Below, piece after piece: positions 29,940-38,286 of a DNA stretch of 64,000 bases. How positions within the stretch are numbered: the stretch's first letter is position 1; each line of letters begins with the position of its first letter. This DNA is from Janthinobacterium sp. J1-1 (GTDB taxonomy: Bacteria; Pseudomonadota; Gammaproteobacteria; Burkholderiales; Burkholderiaceae_D): assembly GCF_030944405.1 (NCBI RefSeq), contig NZ_CP132339.1:1674001-1738000 (forward strand). The letters run 5' to 3'. The notes under the pieces are model-generated. The model did not search any database. It was not told where the DNA came from and worked only from the letters and a program-made list of their open reading frames with translations. The position numbers and the translations under genes were made by a program.

Positions 29940-30290
29940 TCACTGCGCCACAATCCGGAACTCAGTTGCTTTGACGACAGGGCGCACCTGATTGCGTTCC
30001 CGCTGCAATTCCACGATGCCGTAATGCGACATCGTTTTCAGCGTGCGTGACAGGTTGCTCTGCTTGCGGCCGGTGACCTCGGCCAATGCGGAAATCGACT
30101 CAGGTTGCATGTCCCCGATCACGTGCAGCAGCGCCCGGTTTTCATCGCTGAGCACTTCGGCCAGCGACTTCATGGAGACAAACCAGACTTTCGGTTCGTC
30201 GGGTTGTGGCTTGTAGCTGCCACTGGCGATCGCCAGCACGCGTTCGCGAATCTTCTCTTGCGGCATGATGCCTATAAAAATCGGTTTCAT
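29940..30290 (-). CDS. HTH antitoxin-like regulator (TumA/HVO_A0114-like)
   Basis: 116 residues. The C-terminal half is a winged HTH (ISALAEVTGRKQSNLSRTLKTMSHYGIVEL). The N-terminal part is short and charged. It begins within the stop of the TumE-like gene (TAATG, 1 nt overlap), the order toxin then antitoxin. It probably binds the toxin and represses the operon through the palindrome at 30662-30678. It converges closely with the glycosylase gene. Confidence 0.68.
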   Translation of the reverse strand: MKPIFIGIMPQEKIRERVLAIASGSYKPQPDEPKVWFVSMKSLAEVLSDENRALLHVIGDMQPESISALAEVTGRKQSNLSRTLKTMSHYGIVELQRERNQVRPVVKATEFRIVAQ

Positions 30291-30652
30291 TACTTTTTTA
30301 CCTCCTGAAGCACGCGGTCGACATCCGCAAAGAAATCGTTCAACAATTGTTGCGCATCCTTGAATTCATACGGCACGCCCTGGTCTGAAACATGCCGGTG
30401 CTTGTGATCGAAAGCCAGGATCCGTCCCGCATACTTGAATTTCTTTGGCGGCTTGATGAGATGCGCGTTGTCGTAACCCAGTATGCGTTTGCCATACGGT
30501 TCATGCAGCGTCAGCGAGTAGCGTATGCCGTGCGGTACTTCGTCCGAGACAGCCGATCGCTGCGCCTCGATCTTGATCCAGTAGCCGTTTTCCTGGTCGA
30601 GCAGTGACCCGTCCAGGTCCAGCAGGGTATCGATGGCAGGATCGGTCTTCAT
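30290..30652 (-). CDS. TumE-family toxin-like protein (DUF6516)
   Basis: 120 residues. Segments such as DGSLLDQENGYWIKIEA, YGKRILGYDNAHLIKPPKKFKY and FDHKHRH resemble the TumE family of putative toxins paired with HTH antitoxins. The mode of action is unknown to me. The pair stands alone between the glycosylase and the galacturonate operon. Confidence 0.66.
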   Translation of the reverse strand: MKTDPAIDTLLDLDGSLLDQENGYWIKIEAQRSAVSDEVPHGIRYSLTLHEPYGKRILGYDNAHLIKPPKKFKYAGRILAFDHKHRHVSDQGVPYEFKDAQQLLNDFFADVDRVLQEVKK

Positions 30653-30661
30653 GGCCTATAT

Positions 30662-30678
30662 ATATCATCAGTTGATAT
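30662..30678. promoter_or_regulatory. Palindrome in the toxin-antitoxin promoter region
   Basis: ATATCA-TCAGT-TGATAT, a 6 bp inverted repeat, starts 10 nt upstream of the toxin-like gene. It lies where autoregulatory operators of toxin-antitoxin pairs are usually found. Confidence 0.5.
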
Positions 30679-30854
30679 GTTAGCGCTTTCTCGCGCAGTT
30701 TTCAAGATGGTGCCACCGGTGCGCATGACGAACCCCCAGGTTTTGTCAAGCTTCCTCACTGCCAGCCTGCCAGCTGCTTGCGCGTCCTGGCTGCTTCTTC
30801 ACCTTGGCTGTTGTATCCACGCCTAACTCTTTTGCTCCCTCTTCACTTTTGCGC

Positions 30855-30897
30855 TTGCTTACGCTGATATATTACGTTTAATATCCTGATATATCAG
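30855..30897 (+). promoter_or_regulatory. Candidate promoter and operators of the galacturonate operon
   Basis: TTGCTT (30855-30860), 18 bp, TAATAT (30879-30884) is a plausible promoter. A half-site CTGATATATT lies in its spacer, and the perfect 12 bp palindrome CTGATATATCAG (30886-30897) lies just after the -10. This suits binding by the GntR/FCD regulator encoded at the end of the cluster (inference). Confidence 0.5.
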
Positions 30898-30950
30898 AGT
30901 GCGCCAAGTTGGTGCCACGACAAAACATGCAAAGCAAGGAGATGGCAGCG

Positions 30951-32345
30951 ATGACCGAGTTCATGAACCAGGATTTTCTACTCACCACCGAGACGGCCCG
31001 CAAGCTGTATCACGAAGTGGCGGCCGACCTGCCGATCATCGATTACCACTCGCACCTGCAACAAGGCGAAATCGCCGCGCGCAAGACCTTCCGCAATATC
31101 GCCGAGCTGTGGCTGGCGGGCGACCACTACAAATGGCGCTTGATGCGCACCTCGGGTGTGGCCGAGGAATTCATCACGGGCGAGCGCTCGGACCAGGAAA
31201 AATTCCGTGCCTTCTGCAAGGTGCTGCCTCTCGCCATCGGCAATCCGATCCACCACTGGAGCCACCTGGAACTGCGCCGCATCTTCAATATCGACCTGAT
31301 CATCAACGAGGCGAATGCCGACGCGATCTGGGAACAGGCCAACGCCAAGCTGGCCACGATGGACACCTGGTCGCTGCTGGAGCAAGCAGGCGTGGAAATC
31401 GCCTGCACCACCGACGACCCGGCCGACGACCTGCTGCAGCATGGGGAAATTGCCGCCTCCGCACTGAAGACCCGCGTGCTGCCGGCCTACCGTCCCGACA
31501 AGGCCATGCGCATCAACCAGCCGCGCTTCGTGGAATACCTGAAACGCCTGGGCGACGTGGCGCAAGTGCCCGTCACCTCGTTTGCCTCGCTGATCGCCGC
31601 GCTGGCCGTGCGCGTGGAGTTCTTCCACTCGCGTGGCGCGCGCATCTCGGACCATGCAGTCGACGTCAGCTTGCCGGTGGTGGGCGCGACGCCCGAAGAA
31701 CTCGAAGCGCTGTTCGCCAGGCGCCTGCAAGGCACCTTGTTGACGGACGTGGAAAACGGCCTGTACCTGCGCGGTCTGCTCGAAGCGATCGGCCGCGTGT
31801 ACGCCAACTACGGCTGGACCATGTGTCTGCATATCGGCGCCCAGCGCAACAATAACGACCGCATGCGCGCCAAGCTGGGGCCGGACACGGGCTACGACTC
31901 GATCTCGGACCTGGGCACCAGCGCCGGCCTGGCCTCCTTGCTGAACGCCCTGGACCAGGACGACCGCCTGCCGAAAACCATGCTGTTCTGCCTGAATCCG
32001 AACATGAACGAAGTGCTGTCGACCATGGTCGGCAACTTCCAGGACGGCACCGTCGCCGGCAAGCTGCAGTTCGGCCCGGCCTGGTGGTTCAACGACCATA
32101 AAGAGGGCAATCTGCAGCAGCTGGTCGGCTTCGGCAATCACAGCGTGCTGGGCGTGTTTGTGGGCATGGTGACCGATTCGCGCAGCTTCGCGTCCTACCC
32201 GCGCCACGACTATTTCCGCCGCCTGGTGTGCCGCCAGATCGGCGAATGGGTGCACGGCGGAGAGTATCCGAATGACTTCGAGGCGCTGTCCACCATCGTG
32301 CGCGGCATCTGCTACGAAAACGCACGCAAATACTTCCAGCTTTAA
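30951..32345 (+). CDS. uxaC: Uronate isomerase
   Basis: 464 residues (E. coli UxaC 470). It isomerises D-galacturonate to D-tagaturonate (and D-glucuronate to D-fructuronate). Family segments are LPIIDYHSHLQQGEIA near the N-terminus, CTTDDPADDL, CLHIGAQRNNN and FGPAWWFNDHKEGNLQQL. The start at 30951 is chosen for AAGGAG upstream and for length; an in-frame ATG at 30942 overlaps that site. First gene of the pectin/galacturonate unit. Confidence 0.95.
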   Translation: MTEFMNQDFLLTTETARKLYHEVAADLPIIDYHSHLQQGEIAARKTFRNIAELWLAGDHYKWRLMRTSGVAEEFITGERSDQEKFRAFCKVLPLAIGNPIHHWSHLELRRIFNIDLIINEANADAIWEQANAKLATMDTWSLLEQAGVEIACTTDDPADDLLQHGEIAASALKTRVLPAYRPDKAMRINQPRFVEYLKRLGDVAQVPVTSFASLIAALAVRVEFFHSRGARISDHAVDVSLPVVGATPEELEALFARRLQGTLLTDVENGLYLRGLLEAIGRVYANYGWTMCLHIGAQRNNNDRMRAKLGPDTGYDSISDLGTSAGLASLLNALDQDDRLPKTMLFCLNPNMNEVLSTMVGNFQDGTVAGKLQFGPAWWFNDHKEGNLQQLVGFGNHSVLGVFVGMVTDSRSFASYPRHDYFRRLVCRQIGEWVHGGEYPNDFEALSTIVRGICYENARKYFQL

Positions 32346-32371
32346 TCCCTCAGCCGCCGCCAGGAACAGTC

Positions 32372-33970
32372 ATGCAAAAAGTATTGTGTATTCACCCCGA
32401 CGACGACATGCTGGTCGCCCTGTCCGACCTGGCCGCCGGCGAAGTGGTCAACTGGGAGGGTGAATCCATCCTGATCAGCAGCGCCGTCAAGACCAAGCAC
32501 AAGCTGGCCCGCCGCGCGTTTGCGGCCGGCGAGATCCTGCGCCTGTACGGCGTACCGGTCGGCAAGGCCACGGTCGATATCCGTCGCGGAGAAGCCGTCA
32601 CCACCGACAACCTGCACCATTACGCAGCCGAAGTGGAGCTGGAGCCGCAAGCGCCCTACACCTGGACGCCGCCCGACGTGGACCGCTTCGAGGGTGCCAC
32701 CTTCCCCGGCGTGGTGCGCGCCGACGGCCGCGTGGGCACGGCCAATTACTGGCTGGTGTTCCCGCTGGTGTTCTGCGAAAACCGCAATGTCGAGCACCTG
32801 CGCAATGCGCTTGAGGCGCCGCTCGGCTACACGCGCAACGACCTGGCGTCGTTCACCCTGTCGCTGCTGGGCGAAGACATGGAAGCGCCAAAACCGGTGG
32901 TGCGCCCGTTCCCGAACCTCGACGGCGTGCGCATCATCACGCACAACGGCGGCTGCGGCGGCACGCGCGCCGACGCACGCTCGCTGTGCAGGATTTTGTC
33001 GGCCTACGCCGACCATCCTAACGTGGCCGGCATCACCGTCTTCAGCCTCGGTTGCCAGAACGCGCAGATTGCCATGTTCAAGGATGCGCTGGCCAAGCAG
33101 AACCCGAACTTCGACAAGCCCTGCCTGATCTACGAACAGCAACAGTGGGACAGCGAAGACGCGATGATGAAGGCCGTGCTGACCGACACCCTGGCGCAGC
33201 TGAAGGAAGCGAACAAGGTCGTGCGCCAGCCGGTGCCGCTGTCGCACCTGAAGATCGGCGTCAAGTGCGGCGGCTCCGACGGCTTTTCCGGCATCTCCGC
33301 CAACCCGGCCATGGGCCTGGTGTCGGACATGGTGGTGGCCGTCGGCGGCTCGTCCATCCTGGCCGAATTTCCCGAGCTGTGCGGCGTGGAAGCCAATTTG
33401 ATCGAGCGCTGCGAAAACGACGACGACAAGCGCCGCTTCCTGGGCCTGATGCGCGACTTCGAAGCACGCGCCGAAGCGGTCGGCACCCACTTTGCCGACA
33501 ACCCCAGCCCCGGCAATATCCGCGACGGCCTGATTACCGACGCGATGAAATCGGCCGGCGCGGCCAAGAAGGGCGGCACCTCGCCCATCGTCTCGGTGCT
33601 CGACTACGGCGAACAAAGCCCGAAAGCCGGCCTGTCGTTGCTGTGCACGCCGGGTGGCGACGTCGAATCGGTGACCGGCATCGTGGCCTCGGGCGCCAAC
33701 GTGGTGCTGTTTTCCACCGGCCTCGGTACGCCGACGGGCAACCCGATCGTGCCGGTGCTGAAAATCTCCAGCAACACTCGCGTCGCCAAAAAACTGTCGG
33801 ACCTGATCGACTATGACTGCGGCCCCGTGATCGAAGGCACACCGCTGCCGGAAGTGGCCAACGGCCTGTTCGACATGGTGGTGGCCACCGCCGGCGGCCA
33901 GTACACGGCCAAGGCCGACCGCCTGCAGCAGTACGACTTCATCTTCTGGAAACGCGACATCTCACTGTGA
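32372..33970 (+). CDS. uxaA: Altronate dehydratase
   Basis: 532 residues. An N-terminal SAF-type domain (about 1-90) is followed by the large altronase domain with THNGGCGGTRAD and KCGGSDGFSGISANPA, whose Cys residues coordinate iron. It converts D-altronate to 2-keto-3-deoxygluconate. uxaC ends 26 nt upstream. The last codons overlap the start of uxaB (GTGA). Confidence 0.95.
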   Translation: MQKVLCIHPDDDMLVALSDLAAGEVVNWEGESILISSAVKTKHKLARRAFAAGEILRLYGVPVGKATVDIRRGEAVTTDNLHHYAAEVELEPQAPYTWTPPDVDRFEGATFPGVVRADGRVGTANYWLVFPLVFCENRNVEHLRNALEAPLGYTRNDLASFTLSLLGEDMEAPKPVVRPFPNLDGVRIITHNGGCGGTRADARSLCRILSAYADHPNVAGITVFSLGCQNAQIAMFKDALAKQNPNFDKPCLIYEQQQWDSEDAMMKAVLTDTLAQLKEANKVVRQPVPLSHLKIGVKCGGSDGFSGISANPAMGLVSDMVVAVGGSSILAEFPELCGVEANLIERCENDDDKRRFLGLMRDFEARAEAVGTHFADNPSPGNIRDGLITDAMKSAGAAKKGGTSPIVSVLDYGEQSPKAGLSLLCTPGGDVESVTGIVASGANVVLFSTGLGTPTGNPIVPVLKISSNTRVAKKLSDLIDYDCGPVIEGTPLPEVANGLFDMVVATAGGQYTAKADRLQQYDFIFWKRDISL

Positions 33971-35412
33971 GCCACACGTCCATGCAAATCCTACGCCGCA
34001 GCGCGCCTTATGCGCTGCCGATCAAATTCCTCCAGTTCGGCCAGGGCAATTTTCTACGCGGCTTTTTCGACTGGCAGATCGACCTGCTCAACGAGCGCAG
34101 CGGGTTGAACGCCGGCGTGGTGGTGGTGCGTCCGCGCGGCGGCAGCGGCTCGCCCCTGCTCGACGTGCAGGATGGCCTGTTTACCACCGTCGTGCGCGGC
34201 CTCGATGAAAGCGGCGCGCCCGTCAGCGAATACCGCACGATCAGCTGTGTGCAGCGCGAGATCAATCCGGCCACCATGTATGGCGACTACCTGGCGCTGG
34301 CGCACTTGCCGGAGCTGCGCTTTATCGTCTCGAACACCACCGAAGCGGGCATCGCCGTCAACGACAGCGATGCGTTTGACGATGCGCCACCCTCGGCCTT
34401 CCCCGCCAAGCTGGCGCGGTTGCTGTTCGAGCGCTACACGCATTTCAATGGCAGCGCCGACAAAGGCGTGGTGCTGCTGCCGTGCGAGCTGATCGAACAG
34501 AACGGCCCCGCATTGAAAGCGGCCGTGCTGCACTTCGCGCGCCTGTGGCAGCTGGACGCCGGCTTTGCCGCCTGGATCGAGTCGGCCTGCGTGTTCTGCT
34601 CGACCCTGGTCGACCGCATCGTTACCGGTTTTCCCGATGGCGAAGCCGATGCCATCGCGGCGGACCTGGGCTACGCCGACCAGTTCCTGGTGGCCGCCGA
34701 GTACTACTACCTGTTCGTGATCGAAGGCCCGGCATGGCTGGCCGACGAACTGAAACTGGCCGGTTCCGACCTGAATATCCGGCTGGTCGACGACATCACG
34801 CCGTACAAGAAGCGCAAGGTCGGCATTTTGAATGGCGGCCATACGGCGCTGGTGCCGGTGGCGCTGCTGGCCGGCCTGGACACCGTCGGCGCGGCCGTCA
34901 ACGACGAACAGGTCGGCGGCTATCTGGCCGACACGCTGGCGCAGGAAATTATCCCCGCCTTGCCGCTGCCGCAGGACGAACTGCAGCAGTTTGCGCGCGA
35001 CGTGCTGCTGCGTTTCCGCAACCCGTATATCCAGCACCGCCTGGCCTCGATCGCCCTCAACAGCTGGAGCAAATTTGCCGCCCGCATCGCGCCGCAACTG
35101 CTGCGCTACGTGGAAGTGCAGGGCCAGTTGCCGCAACGGCTGGTGCTGGCCCTGGCCGCCACCATGCGCCTGTATCGCGGCGACGTGATCGCGCTGGCTG
35201 ACGATGCGGCGACATTGGCCTGGTTTTCGGCTGCCTGGCAGGACGTCGACAGCGGCCGGCAAAGCCTGGCGCAACTGGCGCAGGGCTGGCTGGCGTATGA
35301 AAAAGTGTGGGGCCGCGACATGAATGCGGTGCCGGGCCTGGCGCAGGCGGTGACCACGGCGCTGGTACGCATCGACGCGGATGGCATGCGCGGCGCGCTG
35401 CAGGCCTTGTAA
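33967..35412 (+). CDS. uxaB: Tagaturonate reductase (altronate oxidoreductase)
   Basis: 481 residues of the mannitol-dehydrogenase family. IKFLQFGQGNFLRGFFDWQID is the nucleotide-binding N-terminus; FIVSNTTEAGI and ILNGGHTAL are family motifs. It reduces D-tagaturonate to D-altronate with NADH. A GTG at 33967 overlaps the uxaA stop; an internal ATG at 33982 is an alternative start. Confidence 0.93.
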   Translation: MSHTSMQILRRSAPYALPIKFLQFGQGNFLRGFFDWQIDLLNERSGLNAGVVVVRPRGGSGSPLLDVQDGLFTTVVRGLDESGAPVSEYRTISCVQREINPATMYGDYLALAHLPELRFIVSNTTEAGIAVNDSDAFDDAPPSAFPAKLARLLFERYTHFNGSADKGVVLLPCELIEQNGPALKAAVLHFARLWQLDAGFAAWIESACVFCSTLVDRIVTGFPDGEADAIAADLGYADQFLVAAEYYYLFVIEGPAWLADELKLAGSDLNIRLVDDITPYKKRKVGILNGGHTALVPVALLAGLDTVGAAVNDEQVGGYLADTLAQEIIPALPLPQDELQQFARDVLLRFRNPYIQHRLASIALNSWSKFAARIAPQLLRYVEVQGQLPQRLVLALAATMRLYRGDVIALADDAATLAWFSAAWQDVDSGRQSLAQLAQGWLAYEKVWGRDMNAVPGLAQAVTTALVRIDADGMRGALQAL

Positions 35413-35490
35413 GGATTCAGCAGTACCGCAGTAAAAATAAAAACCGAGGCCGAAAGCACTTCCCCAGGAAGGCTGAACGGCCCGCAAAGT

Positions 35491-35510
35491 GGCGGCGCAG
35501 CTGCGCCGCC
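35491..35510. other. Perfect 20 bp GC palindrome upstream of the transporter gene
   Basis: GGCGGCGCAG is followed directly by its reverse complement. As RNA it would form a strong hairpin in the uxaB-exuT intercistronic region, 23 nt before the transporter start. It could protect or trim the polycistronic mRNA and set unequal expression of the two parts. It has no U tract. Confidence 0.55.
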
Positions 35511-35533
35511 GTGGATGGCTAGAGGGAGACAAA

Positions 35534-36826
35534 ATGACTAAAGTACGCGGCATGCGCTGGTGGATGGTCGGGCTGGTGACGGCTGGACTGATCGTGAATT
35601 ATTTGGCGCGCAATACCTTGTCGGTGGCGGCGCCAACGATGATGAGCGAGCTCAATATCACCACCCAGGAGTATTCCTATATCGTGGTGGCGTGGCAGGT
35701 CTGCTACGCGCTGATGCAGCCGATCGCCGGCTATGTGATCGACGCGGTTGGCACCAAGATCGGCTTTGCGATGTTCGCGCTGGCTTGGTCGGTGGCCTGC
35801 GCCTGCGCCGCGATGGCGACCGGCTGGCAAAGCATGGCGCTGTTCCGCGGCATGCTGGGCCTGACCGAAGCGGCCGGCATTCCCGCCGGCGTGAAAGCCA
35901 CCACCGAGTGGTTCCCGGCCAAGGAGCGCTCGATCGCCATCGGCTGGTTCAATATCGGCTCCTCGATCGGCGCCCTGTGCGCGCCGCCGCTGGTGGTCTG
36001 GACCATCCTGCACGGCAGCTGGCAGATGTCGTTCGTCATCGTCGGCGCCATCGGCATCGTCTGGACGGGACTTTGGCTGGCCTTCTACAAGCACCCGCGC
36101 GACCAGAAACTGCTGTCCGACAAGGAACGCGACTTTATCCTCGAAGGCCAGGAGCAGAGCGATGCCAACGGCGTCGGCGTGGCGCCCAAGGCGCGCTGGC
36201 ACCAGATCGTCCTCAGCCGTAACTTCTGGGCGATTGCGATTCCCCGCTTCCTGTCCGAACCTGCCTGGCAGACCTTCAATGCCTGGATTCCCCTGTACAT
36301 GGCCACCGAGCGCCACATGAACATCAAGGAAATCGCCATGTTCGCCTGGCTGCCTTTCCTGGCCGCCGATATCGGCTGCGTGCTGGGCGGGTACCTGAGC
36401 CCATGGTTCCACAAATACTGGAAAGTGTCGCTGTTCACCTCGCGCAAGCTGGTGGTGATCGTCGGCGCCGTCTGCATGATCGGCCCGGCCTGCATCGGCC
36501 TGGTGGCCAGCCCGTATGCGGCGATTGCCCTGCTGTGCGTGGGCGGCTTTGCGCACCAGACTTTATCCGGCGCGCTGTATTCGATTACTTCGGACGTCTT
36601 CGGCAAGAACGAAGTGGCCACCGCCACCGGCCTGGCCGGCATGTCCGGCTACCTGGGCGCCACCATCTTTACGCTGCTGTTCGGCGTGCTGGTGACCCTG
36701 GTTGGCTACAGCCCGCTGTTCATGCTGCTGGCCGTGTTCGACCTGGTGGCCGCCGCCGTGGTGTGCATTCTGATCCGCGAAAAAATCGCGCCATCGGTCC
36801 CGCTGGGCAAACCGGCATTCGGCTGA
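35534..36826 (+). CDS. exuT: MFS hexuronate transporter (ExuT-like)
   Basis: 430 residues, 12 predicted helices, of the anion:cation symporter branch of the major facilitator family. RMRWWMVGLVTAGLIVNYLARNTLSVAAP-like N-terminus, RGMLGLTEAAGIPAGVKATTEWFPAKERS and the FNIGSSIGA loop are typical of hexuronate and related sugar-acid carriers. GAGGGAGAC lies before the ATG at 35534. Its location between uxaB and the porin supports galacturonate uptake. Confidence 0.88.
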   Translation: MTKVRGMRWWMVGLVTAGLIVNYLARNTLSVAAPTMMSELNITTQEYSYIVVAWQVCYALMQPIAGYVIDAVGTKIGFAMFALAWSVACACAAMATGWQSMALFRGMLGLTEAAGIPAGVKATTEWFPAKERSIAIGWFNIGSSIGALCAPPLVVWTILHGSWQMSFVIVGAIGIVWTGLWLAFYKHPRDQKLLSDKERDFILEGQEQSDANGVGVAPKARWHQIVLSRNFWAIAIPRFLSEPAWQTFNAWIPLYMATERHMNIKEIAMFAWLPFLAADIGCVLGGYLSPWFHKYWKVSLFTSRKLVVIVGAVCMIGPACIGLVASPYAAIALLCVGGFAHQTLSGALYSITSDVFGKNEVATATGLAGMSGYLGATIFTLLFGVLVTLVGYSPLFMLLAVFDLVAAAVVCILIREKIAPSVPLGKPAFG

Positions 36827-36939
36827 CGCCAGCCTTTAATTCCCTTCGACTTGTTCGCATCCGCGCCAGGGCGGAGGGATCACCATTTTCAACGAAGTTA
36901 ATAAAGCGCCACCCCAAGGCGCGACCAGAGGAGAAAGAC

Positions 36940-38211
36940 ATGCAACAACTGAACAACAAACTGACCCGCCGCGTGCTGGCGACGGCACTGCTGGCAGCCC
37001 TGTCGGGCGGCGCGCTGGCCGACGGTTTCCTGGAAGGCCGCAAGGTTGAAACCCGCATCTACGGCTTCCTGAACGGCGAGATTGAATCGGTCAAGGCCGA
37101 AGGCGGACCGACTCCGTACGGCAGCCGCGGCCGCGTTTCGGACGGCAATTCGCGTATCGGCTTTGCCGGCTCGATCGGCATCAAGGGCGACGTGCGCGGC
37201 CTGTGGCAGATCGAGGGCAGCCTGAACAACTTCGACGAAGGCGGCATCAACGGCCAGGGCAAGTCCTCGACCATCGAATCGCGCAACACCTTTGTCGGTA
37301 TCGAAAGCAAGCGTTTCGGCCGCTTTATCATCGGTAACAACGACTCCGTCTACCGCAGCCTGGTCGGCTCGGGCGGCGCGCTCGGCGGCAACCTGGGCCT
37401 GTCCGTGCAGGGCCTGGACGTGTGGAACAACACCTCGGCGCAACTGAGCGGCAATGCCGACAGCCTGTTCGGCCGCGGCGAAGCGCGCTACAAGAACTCG
37501 GCCCACTACCTGACGCCGGAGTGGAATGGCTTCCAGGCTGGCGCCTCCTACGGCTTCGACGAAGTGCGCGACACCGGCGACGACCGCGCGCGCTACTCGC
37601 TGGCCGCCAAGTACAGCATCGGCGCATTCTCGATCGGCGCCGGCTATGACCGCCAGCAGAACACGGGCGTGGACGTGGAAAACCTGTCCAAGGGCTTTGG
37701 CTTTCGCAATACCTCGGTCAGCGGCGTGAACACCTCGTTCTACAAGGTGCTGGCGACCTACAAATTTCCGACCAAAACCAGCGTAGGCCTGGGTTTTGAG
37801 TCGGGCAGCTACGGCTACGCCGTGCAGTCGCTGCCGACCCCCGGCAATATCTACACGGCCCTGCAGACGGGCAGCATGAAACAGCGCTCGGTGATGGCCT
37901 CCGTGACCCAGGAAGTGGGCTACGACGTGAACGTCATGCTGGCCGCCGGCAAGCTGGGCAAGCTGGACAACACCACCTTCGGCCGCGCCGACGATTTCGG
38001 CGCCACGCAAGTGTCGCTGGGCGCCACCTACAAGATCGACGAACAGTTCATGCCGTATGTGTACTTCACGCGCATCAACAACAAGTCGCAGCAAAACGTC
38101 AACCTGGGCCAGTCGCCGCTGCACAGCAACAAGGCCGGCACCGACGACGCCTTCCTGGCGCCGGGCAATTCGCCGCGCGCCTTCGGCATCGGCCTGATCG
38201 CCCGTTTCTAA
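36940..38211 (+). CDS. Gram-negative porin
   Basis: 423 residues with a signal peptide (VLATALLAALSGGALA) and a beta-barrel of the Burkholderiales general porin type: TRIYGFLNGEIESV, RIGFAGSIGIKGDVRGLWQIEG, NTFVGIESKRFGRFIIGNND and a C-terminal GIGLIARF with terminal Phe. Its place within the pectin unit suggests passage of galacturonate or oligogalacturonides through the outer membrane. GAGGAGA precedes the ATG. Confidence 0.92.
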   Translation: MQQLNNKLTRRVLATALLAALSGGALADGFLEGRKVETRIYGFLNGEIESVKAEGGPTPYGSRGRVSDGNSRIGFAGSIGIKGDVRGLWQIEGSLNNFDEGGINGQGKSSTIESRNTFVGIESKRFGRFIIGNNDSVYRSLVGSGGALGGNLGLSVQGLDVWNNTSAQLSGNADSLFGRGEARYKNSAHYLTPEWNGFQAGASYGFDEVRDTGDDRARYSLAAKYSIGAFSIGAGYDRQQNTGVDVENLSKGFGFRNTSVSGVNTSFYKVLATYKFPTKTSVGLGFESGSYGYAVQSLPTPGNIYTALQTGSMKQRSVMASVTQEVGYDVNVMLAAGKLGKLDNTTFGRADDFGATQVSLGATYKIDEQFMPYVYFTRINNKSQQNVNLGQSPLHSNKAGTDDAFLAPGNSPRAFGIGLIARF

Positions 38212-38286
38212 ACCTTGTTCCAAAAAGAGCCGGCGCGAGCCGGCACACAGCGCGCCCCAGAGCGCGCTTCCATCAGGAGATGCATC

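Noticed and set aside
30720..30850. Possible small RNA or second gene between the toxin-antitoxin pair and uxaC
   Set aside because: No terminator, no ORF with ribosome site and no clear internal promoter; treated as plain intergenic sequence.
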